64,000 nucleotides of DNA from Chloroflexota bacterium (GTDB taxonomy: Bacteria > Chloroflexota > Anaerolineae > Anaerolineales > DRMV01), in assembly GCA_011322445.1 (NCBI GenBank), contig DRMV01000020.1:1-64000 (forward strand). The letters run 5' to 3'. Each line of letters begins with the position of its first letter. Position 1 is the stretch's first letter. The notes under the pieces are model-generated. The model saw only the letters and a list, made by a program, of their open reading frames with translations. It made no database searches and had not been told where the DNA came from. The position numbers and the translations under genes are program-made. Positions 1-9,597 of the stretch are shown one piece after another.

Positions 1-1
1 A

Positions 2-121
2 CGGCTCAAACGAGCCGGTGCTCGATGGACGCCATACGGGGCTGAAATGACCGCCAAAGCGCGAGCAGCCTGGTTGAGCGATGCTTGGTCTCCCACCACC
101 GGCTGGCCCCTTGCTGCCTGA
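2..121 (+). CDS. Possible C-terminal end of a transposase (partial, cut by window edge)
   Basis: The frame opening at base 2 stays open for 39 codons and stops at 119-121. The peptide carries LKRAGARWT followed by GAE and a short Ala/Arg stretch. That resembles the last residues of ISKra4-like transposases, where an R-W-S/T-x-x-GA motif precedes a weakly conserved tail. No start is in the window, and the following 100 bases are non-coding. With so few residues this could equally be a chance open frame, so the family call is tentative. Confidence 0.25.
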   Translation, partial: RLKRAGARWTPYGAEMTAKARAAWLSDAWSPTTGWPLAA

Positions 122-224
122 TTCTACAACTTATGAGTGCTCCCTTTTCGGGCACAGATGCCCCACAGCGCCGAATTTGTGGTAAACTTGGGGTGTACGA
201 AATTCTAACGAAAGGAGGCGCGCG

Positions 225-302
225 ATGGTCTACAAACTGCGACAGGCCTGCTCTTTGCATCGCGTTCGCGCGCCTGGAAGCGGATGGCTTAGCCCCCGCT
301 GA
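225..302 (+). CDS. Short ORF (25 aa) with strong ribosome binding site
   Basis: An ATG at 225 follows AAAGGAGG (211-218) at a 6-base spacing, one of the best ribosome binding sites in the window. The peptide begins MVYKLRQACS, is basic, holds one Cys and ends at TGA 300-302. A GC-rich hairpin with a T-tract (326-351) follows directly. The unit lies 194 bases upstream of the ABC exporter start, so it may be a leader peptide with an attenuator, or a free-standing small protein. No homologue is recognised. Confidence 0.35.
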   Translation: MVYKLRQACSLHRVRAPGSGWLSPR

Positions 303-325
303 CGATCCTTTCCCCTGTCCATCCG

Positions 326-351
326 GCCACAGCGCGCGCTGTGGCTTTTTT
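326..351 (+). terminator. Intrinsic terminator after the short ORF
   Basis: GCCACAGC and GCTGTGGC form a perfect 8-bp stem closed by GCGC, followed by six T (346-351). It lies between the 25-codon ORF and the ABC exporter, so it either ends the small transcript or attenuates read-through into the exporter. Confidence 0.7.
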
Positions 352-495
352 GTTGTTGGTGTACCGGGCGCGCGAGCCCGGGATTGGCGGGAGAGTAGCG
401 GGCGCTGGGCAGCCCCTGCCCTGGTTGGGGGCACGCTCAGGCAGCCCTGCTTGTCGGGTTACCGCATCACAGAAGCAAACACGGAGCGCAAAAAC

Positions 496-2328
496 ATGAC
501 ATACGCCCTTCGTCGCCACCCTCTTGACCTGCGCCGCGTGGTGGGCAAAAGCCGCCTCGCGGGGCTGTGGTACATGATGCGCGGCTATCGGTTGGCCTAC
601 GTTGGGGCGACGCTGGCCCTCGCGCTGGCGACCTTAGCGAAAACTGCCACCTATTTGCTGCTGCGCTATTTTGCCGATTTGCTGACGCACCAGGAAGCCC
701 CTATCCTGGGGCGCACGCTTCCCCAAGCCTTTGCCTGGGTGGGGGTGGGCTTTGTGTTGTTGGCCCTGGGGCAGGGGCTGTTTTCTTTCCTCTCCGGGCG
801 ACTCTCGGCTTATACGGCCGAAGGCATTGCCCGCCGCCTGCGCGATTACCTGTTCGACCACATTCAGCGCCTGAGCGTGGCCTATCACACGCACGTTTCT
901 ACCGGCGATCTGGTCGAGCGCACCACTTCCGATGTCGATGCGGTGCGCCGTTTTTTTGCCGACCAGGCGATTGGAGCGGGGCGCGTGGTGCTGATTTTCG
1001 TCATCAACTTTCTCGCCATTTACCACCTCTACGCCAGGCTGGCCTGGATTTCGGTGCTGGCCGTGCCGTTTGTGCTGGTGCTTTCCCTGGTGTTCTTCCG
1101 GCGGGTTTCCCGCGCTTACGAAGCCTACCAGCAGCAGGAATCGCGCCTGACCACCACGTTGCAGGAAAACCTGAGCGGCGTGCGGGTGGTCAAAGCCTTT
1201 GCCCGACAAGATTATGAGAAGCGGAAGTTTGAGCGCGAGAACTGGCAAAAGTATGTGCTGGGGAAGCGCCTCACTTTCATGCACAGCCTCTTTTGGCCGA
1301 TCTCTGACCTGGTGCTCGGCGCGCAGATTTTGGGCGGGTTCGTGTACGCCGCACTGCTCGCCATTCACGGCCAGATCACCGTGGGTACATACCTGGCTTA
1401 CGCCGGGTTGGTTGGCTGGTTGGTGATGCCCATTCGGGGCCTGGGGCGGATGATCGTGCAGGGGTCCACCGGGCTGGTTTCCTATGGGCGCCTGGTGGAC
1501 ATTTTGAAGGAAGCCCCCGAGCCGCTGGAAGACGGCGACTTTGTGCCCGAAACGCCGCTGCGCGGCAAGGTGGTTTTCGAGCACGTCGGTTTTACTTACG
1601 AAGACGACACCGTGCCTGCGTTGGAAGACATTACCTTCCGTTGTGAGCCGGGGCAGGTGGTGGCTTTGCTGGGCTCGACGGGTTCGGGCAAAACCACGCT
1701 GGTCAACCTGTTGCCCCGCTTTCACGACTACACGGCCGGGCGCATTTTGCTCGACGGTGTGGAACTCAAACGTTACCCCAGGGCATGGTTGCGCCGCCAA
1801 ATTGGCATTGTGGAGCAGGAGCCGTTTCTGTTTAGCCGCACGATTTGGGAAAACATTGCCTACGGGGCGGGGCGCGAGGTGACGCGGGCAGAAATCGAGG
1901 CCGCGGCGCGCACTGCCGCTATTCATGATGACATCATGGCCTTCCCCGACGGCTACGACACCCTGGTCGGCGAGCGGGGGGTGACGCTTTCCGGCGGGCA
2001 AAAGCAGCGCGTCGCCATCGCGCGCGCGCTGCTCAAAGCCCCCCGCATCCTGATTCTGGACGAAGCCACCGCCAGCGTAGACACCGAAACCGAAGCCGCC
2101 ATTCGCGACGCCCTTGCCCGCCTGATGCAGGGCCGTACGACCTTTATCATTGCCCATCGCGTCCAGTCGGTCATGCACGCCGACCTGATTTTGGTGATGG
2201 ATAAGGGCCGCATCGTCCAGCAGGGCACCCATGAGGCCCTCATGCAACAGGAAGGCATGTACCGGCAGATTTTCGAGATCCAGACGCGCATCGATGAGGA
2301 ATTGCGGAAGGAACTCGCCAGGGTGTGA
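496..2328 (+). CDS. ABC transporter, permease-ATPase fusion, first half of a heterodimeric exporter
   Basis: The 610-aa protein has the type IV exporter layout: about six membrane segments in residues 40-320, then a nucleotide-binding domain. The ATPase has Walker A (GSTGSGKTT, near residue 392), a canonical LSGGQKQR signature (near 497), Walker B ILILDEATASVD and the switch histidine in IIAHR. It probably exports a lipid, peptide or drug-like substrate across the cytoplasmic membrane together with the product of the next gene. The start at 496 was chosen because GGAG (483-486) precedes it by 9 bases and the signature N-terminus begins there; the frame is open further upstream but without coding character. 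Substrate cannot be inferred. Confidence 0.9.
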   Translation: MTYALRRHPLDLRRVVGKSRLAGLWYMMRGYRLAYVGATLALALATLAKTATYLLLRYFADLLTHQEAPILGRTLPQAFAWVGVGFVLLALGQGLFSFLSGRLSAYTAEGIARRLRDYLFDHIQRLSVAYHTHVSTGDLVERTTSDVDAVRRFFADQAIGAGRVVLIFVINFLAIYHLYARLAWISVLAVPFVLVLSLVFFRRVSRAYEAYQQQESRLTTTLQENLSGVRVVKAFARQDYEKRKFERENWQKYVLGKRLTFMHSLFWPISDLVLGAQILGGFVYAALLAIHGQITVGTYLAYAGLVGWLVMPIRGLGRMIVQGSTGLVSYGRLVDILKEAPEPLEDGDFVPETPLRGKVVFEHVGFTYEDDTVPALEDITFRCEPGQVVALLGSTGSGKTTLVNLLPRFHDYTAGRILLDGVELKRYPRAWLRRQIGIVEQEPFLFSRTIWENIAYGAGREVTRAEIEAAARTAAIHDDIMAFPDGYDTLVGERGVTLSGGQKQRVAIARALLKAPRILILDEATASVDTETEAAIRDALARLMQGRTTFIIAHRVQSVMHADLILVMDKGRIVQQGTHEALMQQEGMYRQIFEIQTRIDEELRKELARV

Positions 2329-2434
2329 GCGGGTGCTGGCGCGCCGCGACGCCGCGGGCTTTCCCCCGCCTGAAACCGCCTGCTACCCGCACGCTCTCCA
2401 TTGGAATGCCCAACACTGAAACACGGAGATTCCT

Positions 2435-4252
2435 ATGCCAGACACCAGTTTTGAAGAAGAGGAATACACTTCTCAAATCACCATGCCTGTGGTGCGGCGC
2501 ATTTTGGGGCTGTTGCGCCCTTATTGGCCGCAGACGCTGGCTTTTTTGGTTGCCATCGGGCTGACGTCGTGGATGGATTCCTACTTCACTTACATCAACA
2601 AAGGCATCATCGACCAGGGCATCGTCCGCCACGACATCCACGCCCTCTACCGCCTGGCGGTGCGCTACGGCATCGTCCAGGTGGCGCAGGCCGCGATGGT
2701 GTTCACGTTCATCTACCTCGCAGGCTTGCTCGCCGAGCGAATCGAGTATGACCTGCGCCGTCAGACCTTCAACCATTTGCAAGACCTCTCACTGGCGTAC
2801 TACGTACGCCAGTCCGTGGGACGGCTCATTGCCCGCGTGACGTCAGATTCCCGCAAAGTGGCTGACCTGGTGACGTGGGGCTTCGTTGATACCGTTTGGG
2901 CGATTCTCAACATCATCACAGCCACCATTTACATGCTCATCATCAATTGGAAACTGGCGCTGATCGTGTTCGCAATGGTGCCTGTGCTGGTGTATGTCGC
3001 CATTGAATTCCGTCAGCGCATTCTGGCGGAGTTCCGCCGGGCGCGGCGGATGAATGCGAAAATTACCGGCGCGTACAACGAAACGATCACCGGTGTGCAT
3101 GTCGTCAAGGCGCTCAATCGTGAAGAGAAGAACCTGGATGAGTTTCAGGTGCTCACTCGCGGCATGTACGAAGCCTCGTACCGCGCGGCGTGGCTTTCGG
3201 CGCTGTTTCTCCCCGCGGTGCAGTTTGTGGCAGCGTTGGTGCTGGCCGTCATCGTGTGGTATGGCGGCTTGCAGGCGTTGCATGGTTCGCTGACGGTGGG
3301 TGGCATTCAGGCTTTCGTCTCTTACGTGACCATGATGCTCTGGCCGGTGCAGGATTTAGCGCGCGTGTTTTCCGAATTGCAGCGCGCCATCGCCGGTGGG
3401 GAACGCATTTTCACCCTGCTGGATACCGAGCCGCAGGTGCAAGACCGCCCCGGCGCGGTACCTGCGGAAACCCTACTGGGGAAAATCGAGTTCGACCATG
3501 TTGCCTTCTGGTACGAGCCGCGCAAGCCGGTGATCCGCGATTTTTCGCTCACCGTCGACCCCGGTGAAACCATCGCCATTGTGGGGCCGACGGGCGGCGG
3601 CAAGACCACCCTGGTCAACCTGCTCTGCCGCTTTTACGAGCCACGGGAAGGCACCATCCGCATCAACGGGCGCGACTATCGCGACTACACGTTGGAAAGC
3701 CTGCATCGCCGCATTGGCATGGTGTTGCAAACGCCGCACCTCTTCAGCGGCACCATCCGTGAGAACATCCGCTATGGCCGGTTGGAAGCCACCGATGAAG
3801 AGGTGGAAGAAGCCGCGCGCATCGCCGGCGCGCACGATTTCATCACGCGGCTGGAGAAGGGCTACGATACGGAAGTCGGGGAGGGCGGCATTTTGCTTTC
3901 CACCGGGCAAAAGCAACTCATCAGCCTGGCGCGGGCGGTGCTGGCCCAGCCCGAAATTTTCGTGATGGACGAGGCCACCTCCAGCGTGGACACCCTCACC
4001 GAGGCGCTCATTCAGCGCGGCATGGAAGCCCTGCTGGAAGGCCGGACCAGTTTCATCATTGCCCACCGGCTGAGCACCATCCGACGCGCTGACCGCATCA
4101 TCGTGCTGAAGGCGGGGCGCATTGTGGAAATGGGCACCCACGCCGAGTTGCTGCGCTTGCAGGGACATTATTACCGTATGTACACGCAGCAGTTCAAAGC
4201 CGAGCGCGCTCGCGCCTATGGCGACCTGGGCGTTTTGGCGGCAGAGTTGTAG
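2435..4252 (+). CDS. ABC transporter, permease-ATPase fusion, second half of the heterodimeric exporter
   Basis: The 605-aa protein is paralogous to its upstream neighbour, with six predicted membrane segments and a C-terminal ATPase. Walker A is GPTGGGKTT (near residue 382) and Walker B is EIFVMDEATSSVD. The signature motif is LLSTGQKQL instead of LSGGQ. In heterodimeric exporters one subunit commonly carries a degenerate motif, leaving a single fully active ATP site; here the altered motif would pair with the Walker A of the partner. GGAG (2425-2428) precedes the ATG. The 106-base gap to the first gene suggests co-transcription. Confidence 0.9.
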   Translation: MPDTSFEEEEYTSQITMPVVRRILGLLRPYWPQTLAFLVAIGLTSWMDSYFTYINKGIIDQGIVRHDIHALYRLAVRYGIVQVAQAAMVFTFIYLAGLLAERIEYDLRRQTFNHLQDLSLAYYVRQSVGRLIARVTSDSRKVADLVTWGFVDTVWAILNIITATIYMLIINWKLALIVFAMVPVLVYVAIEFRQRILAEFRRARRMNAKITGAYNETITGVHVVKALNREEKNLDEFQVLTRGMYEASYRAAWLSALFLPAVQFVAALVLAVIVWYGGLQALHGSLTVGGIQAFVSYVTMMLWPVQDLARVFSELQRAIAGGERIFTLLDTEPQVQDRPGAVPAETLLGKIEFDHVAFWYEPRKPVIRDFSLTVDPGETIAIVGPTGGGKTTLVNLLCRFYEPREGTIRINGRDYRDYTLESLHRRIGMVLQTPHLFSGTIRENIRYGRLEATDEEVEEAARIAGAHDFITRLEKGYDTEVGEGGILLSTGQKQLISLARAVLAQPEIFVMDEATSSVDTLTEALIQRGMEALLEGRTSFIIAHRLSTIRRADRIIVLKAGRIVEMGTHAELLRLQGHYYRMYTQQFKAERARAYGDLGVLAAEL

Positions 4253-4277
4253 CCTCCGGCTACGACCCGACACGCAG

Positions 4278-4317
4278 CCGCCTTCCAGAGCCTGGTTTTT
4301 CTGGGCCTGGAAGGCGG
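4278..4317 (+). terminator. Hairpin downstream of the ABC exporter genes
   Basis: CCGCCTTCCAG and CTGGAAGGCGG form an 11-bp stem around an 18-base loop. There is no clean T-tract after it, so termination strength is uncertain. The rest of the interval to 4551 shows no gene; a small CCCC-TG-CCGGGG type hairpin lies near 4500, close to the end of the convergent gene. Confidence 0.45.
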
Positions 4318-4551
4318 CCTTCGCATAGCCATAATATCCCAAGAAAAAGGCGATAGCAAGCGCACGCGTTCCTCGCAAAAGCCAAGCAGAACGCTCAGGA
4401 TACGGAAAACGACCCTGTTGCCCGCGTCGTCAATCGCGACGATGCAGCATTCGACGCGCCTGAGGTTGGGGAGCCATCTCCTCGTTGGTTACGAAGCGTG
4501 CCCCTGCCGGGGCAGCGCGCCTTGTATGTGCGTGGTGGTGGCGTTTTGGGG

Positions 4552-6030
4552 TTAGAACTTACGCGACCATTCCTTCAGCCAGCGTTCGATAACTACTTTG
4601 GTTTGGGTGTAGAATTCCACCGCGTGCGCCCCTTGCGCGTGCACAGTGCCAAAGAAACTTTCGCGCCAGCCGCTGAAGGGGTAGAAGGCCATGGGCGCAG
4701 CCACGCCGATGTTGATGCCCACGTTCCCCGAAAGCACTTCATAGCGGAATTTGCGCGCGTGCCCGCCGTTGTTGGTGAAGATACACGCCATGTTGCCGTA
4801 GCGCATGTTGTTGATAATTTCCAGTGCTTCGTCCAGCGTGTCCACCTTCATCAGCCCCAGCACTGGGCCAAAGATTTCGGTTTCGAAGATGGTGGTGCCG
4901 GGCTGGATGTTGTCGAGCACGGTGGGGCGCAGGAAGTAGCCGTTTTCCAGGCCGGGGATGACCGCGCCGCGGCCATCGTAGAGCACCTTTGCGCCTTCCT
5001 CGATGCCTTTGGCAATCAGCCCTTCGATGCGTGCCTTGGCCTTGGGGGAAATCACCGGCCCCATCTGCACGCCATCGTCCAGGCCATAGCCCACCACGCG
5101 GTTGCGCGCGGCTTCCACGATGCCTTCCGCGAAGGTGTCGTGGGCTTCCCCCACGCCGATGACCAGCGCAGTGGCAAGGCAGCGCTGGCCTGCGTTGCCA
5201 AACGCGCTGTCGGCCAGAATGCGGATGGTCATTTCCATGTCCGCGTCGGGCATCACCACCGTGGGGTTCTTCGCGCCGCCCTGTGCGAGCACTCGTTTGC
5301 CATTTTGCGCCGCTTTCGCATAGATATATTTCGCCACCGGCGTGGAGCCAACGAAACTGACGGCCTTGACGTCGGGGTGGTCGAGCAGCGCGTTCACCGT
5401 GTCGGCGGCGCCATTCACCAGGTTGATTACGCCCTTGGGAAAGCCGGCCTCTTCGACCAGGTCCATCACCCGCTGCATGGTCATGGGCGTGCGCTCGGAA
5501 GGCTTGACAATGACCGTATTCCCCGTAGCGACCGCGTAGGGCAAGAACCAGAAAGGAATCATGCCGGGGAAGTTGAAGGGGGAGATGATGGCGGTCACGC
5601 CCAGGGGCTGGCGGAACATGTATTCGTCAATGCCGCGAGCGATGTCTTCGTTGGTGCCGCCCTGCATCAGCATGGGAATGCCCACGGAAACCTCGACGTT
5701 CTCAATGGCCCGCTTCATCTCGCCTTTGGATTCCTTGAAAGTTTTGCCGTTTTCGTTGGTGATGATGCGGGAAAGTTCATCAATGTGCTTATCGAGCAGG
5801 GCTTTCAGGCGGAAGAGGTACTGAATGCGGTCTTCGGCGGGGGTGCGCCGCCAGGCAGGGAAGGCTTCCTGCGCGGCCTGCACCGCCAGCGCGACCTCGC
5901 CGGGCGGGGAAAGCGGCACGGTCGCCAGCACCTGTGCGGTGGCAGGGTTGACGACTTCCAGATATTCGGCACCCGCAGGGGTGTGCCACGCGCCATTGAT
6001 GTAGTTGCGGAGGGTTTTGGGGCTGCTCAT
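4552..6030 (-). CDS. mmsA: Methylmalonate/malonate-semialdehyde dehydrogenase (CoA-acylating)
   Basis: The 492-aa product is an aldehyde dehydrogenase superfamily member of the CoA-acylating branch. Near the N-terminus it has [22 protein letters not shown] and the active-site region reads [10 protein letters not shown], with the catalytic Cys after GQR as in MmsA/IolA. The family oxidises methylmalonate or malonate semialdehyde to propionyl- or acetyl-CoA with NAD+. The ATG at 6030 follows AGGAGT; an upstream in-frame extension has no coding character. It is divergent from an Lrp-type regulator and a polyamine import operon, so in this setting it may handle malonate semialdehyde from beta-alanine or a related product of polyamine breakdown. 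The exact substrate is inferred. Confidence 0.85.
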   Translation of the reverse strand: MSSPKTLRNYINGAWHTPAGAEYLEVVNPATAQVLATVPLSPPGEVALAVQAAQEAFPAWRRTPAEDRIQYLFRLKALLDKHIDELSRIITNENGKTFKESKGEMKRAIENVEVSVGIPMLMQGGTNEDIARGIDEYMFRQPLGVTAIISPFNFPGMIPFWFLPYAVATGNTVIVKPSERTPMTMQRVMDLVEEAGFPKGVINLVNGAADTVNALLDHPDVKAVSFVGSTPVAKYIYAKAAQNGKRVLAQGGAKNPTVVMPDADMEMTIRILADSAFGNAGQRCLATALVIGVGEAHDTFAEGIVEAARNRVVGYGLDDGVQMGPVISPKAKARIEGLIAKGIEEGAKVLYDGRGAVIPGLENGYFLRPTVLDNIQPGTTIFETEIFGPVLGLMKVDTLDEALEIINNMRYGNMACIFTNNGGHARKFRYEVLSGNVGINIGVAAPMAFYPFSGWRESFFGTVHAQGAHAVEFYTQTKVVIERWLKEWSRKF

Positions 6031-6099
6031 ACGGACTCCTCGTGCGGAAGGATGGGCCGCCGCGGCGAAAGAGGCGGCGGAATGGGTGCGAACAACGCA

Positions 6100-6128
6100 A
6101 TTATACACCTTTTCTGCTGCGTTTTCAT
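6100..6128 (-). promoter_or_regulatory. Candidate promoter for the mmsA-like gene
   Basis: On the minus strand TATAAT lies at 6105-6100, about 70 bases before the ATG at 6030. The -35 position 17 bases upstream reads ATGAAA (6128-6123), a weak match that overlaps the palindrome at 6121-6136. Confidence 0.45.
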
Positions 6129-6136
6129 TAGAAAAC
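6121..6136. promoter_or_regulatory. Palindromic operator-like site between divergent promoters
   Basis: GTTTTC-ATTA-GAAAAC is a perfect inverted repeat with an AT-only centre. It overlaps the -35 region of the minus-strand promoter and ends two bases before the -35 of the plus-strand promoter. AT-rich symmetrical sites of this size suit an Lrp/AsnC regulator, and the lrp-like gene starts just downstream. Confidence 0.5.
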
Positions 6137-6138
6137 CC

Positions 6139-6167
6139 TTGTATCTCTACGAAATATGTGCTATACT
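6139..6167 (+). promoter_or_regulatory. Sigma-70-type promoter for the lrp-pot operon
   Basis: TTGTAT (6139-6144) and TATACT (6162-6167) are separated by 17 bases. Transcription would start near 6174, giving a leader of about 20 bases with AAGGAG before the ATG at 6194. Confidence 0.75.
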
Positions 6168-6193
6168 CCCGCCCAATATAAGGAGTTCGTAAT

Positions 6194-6682
6194 ATGACTT
6201 TAGATCACATTGACCACGAAATCATTCGCATGTTGCAGCACGACGGGCGCACGCCGTTCACCGAAATTGCCAAGGCTTTAGGTATTTCGGAAGGGACGGT
6301 GAGAAACCGGGTGGCCCGCCTCACGGAAAATCAAACCATTCAGGTCGTGGCGTTGATCGATCCGTATCGGTTAGGCTTCGATGCTGCGGCATTGATTGGC
6401 GTTTCGGTGGAGCCGCCGTTGATTGAGGCCGCTGCCGAGCAGATCGCCCGTTTCCCCGAAGTCAGCTATTTGGTGCTGGTTTCGGGGATGTTTGACTTAA
6501 TCGTCGAGGCTTTGTGTCGTGACCGTGAGCACCTGGCGAATTTCCTCAGCCAGAGCCTCCATCAGGTGCCGGGGGTGAGGAGCACGCAAACTTTCGTCAT
6601 TTTGCGGACGTATAAGATGGCCTATGGCGCTCGGCCAACTTTGCATCACCCTGAGCCTTCATCTGGGAGGGACCATGAGTGA
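6194..6682 (+). CDS. Lrp/AsnC family transcriptional regulator
   Basis: The 162-aa protein has an N-terminal winged helix ([26 protein letters not shown], residues about 5-50) and a C-terminal RAM/ACT-like ligand-binding domain (residues about 70-145). Members sense amino acids or related small molecules and bind AT-rich palindromes. Its last 8 bases overlap the start of potA, so regulator and transporter are translated from one message. The divergent mmsA-like gene and the palindrome between them suggest control of both directions plus autoregulation. AAGGAG precedes the ATG. The effector is unknown; a polyamine catabolite or amino acid is plausible. Confidence 0.85.
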   Translation: MTLDHIDHEIIRMLQHDGRTPFTEIAKALGISEGTVRNRVARLTENQTIQVVALIDPYRLGFDAAALIGVSVEPPLIEAAAEQIARFPEVSYLVLVSGMFDLIVEALCRDREHLANFLSQSLHQVPGVRSTQTFVILRTYKMAYGARPTLHHPEPSSGRDHE

Positions 6683-7790
6683 GTACGCTGTGGAATTGCG
6701 TGAGGTGGTCAAACGGTTTGGCGAAACGGTGGTTGCCGTCAATGGCATTTCGTTGCGTATTCGCGAGGGGGAATTCTTTTCGCTGTTAGGGCCCAGCGGT
6801 TGCGGCAAAACTACCACGTTGCGTTTGATTGCTGGCTTTGAGATGCCGACCAGTGGCTCGGTCAGGATTTACGGCGAAGAGCAGGGCTACTTGCCGCCTT
6901 ACCAGCGGCCGGTGAATACCGTGTTTCAGAATTATGCCCTCTTCCCGCACATGACCGTGGCGCAAAATGTGGCCTTTGGCCTGGAAATGAAGAAAGTGCC
7001 TAAAGATGAAATCAAACGGCGGGTGGCCGAGGCGCTGGAACTGGTGCGGTTGACCGGCAAGGAAAACCGCCGTCCGAAGCAGCTTTCCGGTGGGCAGAAG
7101 CAGCGCGTCGCGCTGGCGCGGGCGTTGGTCAACCGCCCCAAGGTGCTGTTGCTTGATGAGCCGCTGGGTGCCCTGGATTTGAAGCTTCGCAAGGCCATGC
7201 AGAGCGAGCTCAAAGCGTTGCAAGAGCAAGTGGGCATTACCTTCATCTACGTTACCCACGACCAGGAAGAAGCGCTGGTGATGTCGGACCGCATTGCCGT
7301 AATGAACGAAGGTAATGTGTTGCAAGTGGGAACGCCGGAGGAGATCTACGAACACCCCCAGAGCCGTTTCGTGGCCGATTTCATTGGGAAGACCAATTTC
7401 ATCCCTGCTGAAGTGGTGGCGCTGGGCCAGGCCAGAGCCGTGCAGGTGAAGTTGCGGGATGGTACAGTGGTGGAGGGAAGCGCGCCGCACGCCCTGGAGG
7501 TTTCTCAGGGGGATCAGGTGGTGCTCTCGATTCGGCCAGAGAAACTCTACATCACCCCGGTGGGGGAGCGCCCTCAGGTTCGGAATGCTGAAGCCCTTTC
7601 GCAGGTAGACGCTCGGCTGGTGAAAATGTTTTACGTTGGCTCGGAACGGCGCTATGTGGTGAAGTTAGCGGATGAAACGGAGGTCGTCGTGCAGGTGCAA
7701 AACGTCGACCGCAGCGCGCGACGATGCCGAGTAGGCGACCAGGTGTCTTTACACTGGCGGGGGCAACATGCTCGCTTGTTGAAGGAGTAG
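6675..7790 (+). CDS. potA: Spermidine/putrescine-type ABC importer, ATP-binding protein
   Basis: The 371-aa ATPase has Walker [10 protein letters not shown], the Q-loop region [15 protein letters not shown], signature [15 protein letters not shown] and Walker [15 protein letters not shown]-terminal TOBE-like domain follows from about residue 240, as in PotA and related importers. It energises uptake through the two permeases encoded next. The ATG at 6675 has GGAGG four bases upstream and overlaps the lrp-like gene; the open frame further upstream is inside that gene. The substrate class (polyamine) is inferred from the gene set and family, but related importers of other cationic amines look alike. 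Confidence 0.88.
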   Translation: MSEYAVELREVVKRFGETVVAVNGISLRIREGEFFSLLGPSGCGKTTTLRLIAGFEMPTSGSVRIYGEEQGYLPPYQRPVNTVFQNYALFPHMTVAQNVAFGLEMKKVPKDEIKRRVAEALELVRLTGKENRRPKQLSGGQKQRVALARALVNRPKVLLLDEPLGALDLKLRKAMQSELKALQEQVGITFIYVTHDQEEALVMSDRIAVMNEGNVLQVGTPEEIYEHPQSRFVADFIGKTNFIPAEVVALGQARAVQVKLRDGTVVEGSAPHALEVSQGDQVVLSIRPEKLYITPVGERPQVRNAEALSQVDARLVKMFYVGSERRYVVKLADETEVVVQVQNVDRSARRCRVGDQVSLHWRGQHARLLKE

Positions 7791-7793
7791 CAC

Positions 7794-8672
7794 ATGAAGA
7801 AGTTCCTGACCCAACTTCGGAAGCGGCCTTCATTACAAGCCTGGCTGCTCTTGCTCCCTTCTGCTTTTTGGTTGTTTGTCTTTTTCATTGCCCCCTTGGG
7901 GATTGTGTTGGTTTATAGCTTTCTGGAGCGCGGCACTTATGGGGGCGTGGTTTGGCACTTTACGCTGGAGAATTATCGGCGCACTTTCGACCCGTTGTAT
8001 CTGCATACCTTTTTGCGGTCGTTCTACATCGCTGCTGTGACGACCCTGGTGACCTTGCTTTTGGGCTATCCGCTGGCCTATTACATTGCCAGCCGTCCCC
8101 CCAAGCGCAGGGGCACCTTGGTTTTGGCACTGATGATTCCGTTTTGGACCAACTTTTTGGTGAGGACGTATGCTTGGCTGACCATGTTGCGCACTCACAC
8201 AGGGCTGATCAATGTCACTTTGATGTCCCTGGGGATCATTCACAAGCCTTTGCCTTTGTTTGGTAATGACTTTGCTATTGTGATTGGTTTGGTTTATGGA
8301 TGGTTGCCCGACATGGTGTTGCCAATTTACGCCACTTTGGAACGCCTTGACCCAAGTTTGTTGGAGGCAGCGATGGATCTGTATGCCTCTGGGCCTAAGG
8401 TGTTTCGACGGGTCATCTGGCCGCTTTCATTGCCGGGGGTCGTAGCGGGGTCGATGCTGGTGTTTATTCCCTCTCTCGGTGCATTTGTGACCCCTGCCAT
8501 TCTGGGCGGCGGCAAAGCGTTGATGATTGGGAACATCATCAGCAATCAATTCCTGGCCGCTCACGACTGGCCGTTTGGCGCGGCCCTCTCGTTTGTGATG
8601 ATGGCTGTAATGTTGGCGGCGACATTGGTGTACTTCCGCATGACTTCGGGTGAGGAACGGAGGCAGCTATGA
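7794..8672 (+). CDS. potB: Polyamine ABC importer permease, PotB type
   Basis: The 292-aa inner-membrane protein has about six hydrophobic segments and the EAA-type cytoplasmic loop (LLEAAMDLYASGPKVFRRVIWPLSLPG, near residue 185) that docks on the ATPase. It begins three bases after potA stops, with GAAGGAG upstream, and its last four bases overlap potC (ATGA). Gene order potA-potB-potC-potD is the classic arrangement. Confidence 0.87.
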   Translation: MKKFLTQLRKRPSLQAWLLLLPSAFWLFVFFIAPLGIVLVYSFLERGTYGGVVWHFTLENYRRTFDPLYLHTFLRSFYIAAVTTLVTLLLGYPLAYYIASRPPKRRGTLVLALMIPFWTNFLVRTYAWLTMLRTHTGLINVTLMSLGIIHKPLPLFGNDFAIVIGLVYGWLPDMVLPIYATLERLDPSLLEAAMDLYASGPKVFRRVIWPLSLPGVVAGSMLVFIPSLGAFVTPAILGGGKALMIGNIISNQFLAAHDWPFGAALSFVMMAVMLAATLVYFRMTSGEERRQL

Positions 8673-9556
8673 ATGCACAGGCGTCTTCTCGGCGGAGCAA
8701 CATGGCGCGCTTGAAAAAGCGCTTGGCTGAGTTCTCTTTTACCACTTACGGCGTTCTGGGCTATCTTTTCCTTTACTTTCCTATCATCATCCTCGTTGTT
8801 TTCTCTTTCAACGATTCTCGCTCAACAGCCTTGTGGGCAGGGTTTAGCACACGCTGGTACGTGGCGATGGCCCACGACCATCAAATCATCCTTTCTTTGT
8901 GGAACAGTCTCTTTGTGGCAGTGGTTTCCACCACCATTGCGGTGATTATTGGCACTCTGGCTGCGTTGGCGATGGAGCGGTACCGCTTTTGGGGAAAACT
9001 GATGATGGATGCCGTGCTCTATTTGCCCATCATCATCCCTGATATCGCGATGGCGATTATGCTGCTGATTTTCTTTGACGTCAGCGGCATCGGTTTTGAG
9101 CCATGGCATGTGAATTTCTTTGGAGTGCATCTGGCTGTGCCTTATTCGGTCATTATCGGCCATGTGGCGTTCAACATTTCGTTTGTTGCCGTGGTGGTGC
9201 GGGCGCGGCTGGCGCAGATGGACCAGGTGCTGGAAGAGGCTGCCCAGGATTTGTACGCTGACCCCTGGCGAACATTCTGGCGGGTGACGTTCCCCATGCT
9301 GTTGCCGGGCATTTTAGGGGGTGCGTTGTTGGCCTTTACCCTCTCGATGGATGACTTTGTCATTACTTTCTTTACCAGTGGGGCTGGCTTCAACACCTTG
9401 CCCGTGCGTGTGTTCGGGATGATCAAGAAAGGCGTTACACCGAAAATCAACGCGGTTTCTACGGTCATGTTGCTCTTTTCGCTGTTGTTGGTTGCTGTTT
9501 CTCTGATCTTGAGTCGAGGAGGTGAGGAAGACACGTCAACAAATATCGCACTTTAG
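8669..9556 (+). CDS. potC: Polyamine ABC importer permease, PotC type
   Basis: The 295-aa permease has about six membrane segments and an EAA loop (VLEEAAQDLYADPWRTFWRVTFPMLLPG, near residue 187). It overlaps potB by four bases, so translation is probably coupled. PotB and PotC form the heterodimeric channel of the importer. Its N-terminal 25 residues are basic and likely cytoplasmic. Confidence 0.87.
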   Translation: MNAQASSRRSNMARLKKRLAEFSFTTYGVLGYLFLYFPIIILVVFSFNDSRSTALWAGFSTRWYVAMAHDHQIILSLWNSLFVAVVSTTIAVIIGTLAALAMERYRFWGKLMMDAVLYLPIIIPDIAMAIMLLIFFDVSGIGFEPWHVNFFGVHLAVPYSVIIGHVAFNISFVAVVVRARLAQMDQVLEEAAQDLYADPWRTFWRVTFPMLLPGILGGALLAFTLSMDDFVITFFTSGAGFNTLPVRVFGMIKKGVTPKINAVSTVMLLFSLLLVAVSLILSRGGEEDTSTNIAL

Positions 9557-9597
9557 TTTGAGAGACCAACTCATTCCTTTACCTTGGAGGAGAAAAG

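Noticed and set aside
634..2247. 537-codon minus-strand frame opposite the first ABC gene
   Set aside because: It is the complement of a gene with clear Walker and signature motifs; the translation is His/Gln-rich, has no start signal and resembles no family.
4318..4551. Possible gene between the ABC exporter and the dehydrogenase
   Set aside because: No frame with a start, ribosome binding site and coding character; nothing is visible except a small hairpin.
4498..6192. 564-codon plus-strand frame opposite the semialdehyde dehydrogenase
   Set aside because: Shadow of a high-GC gene; the translation is His/Asp-rich with no domains and runs into the promoter region.
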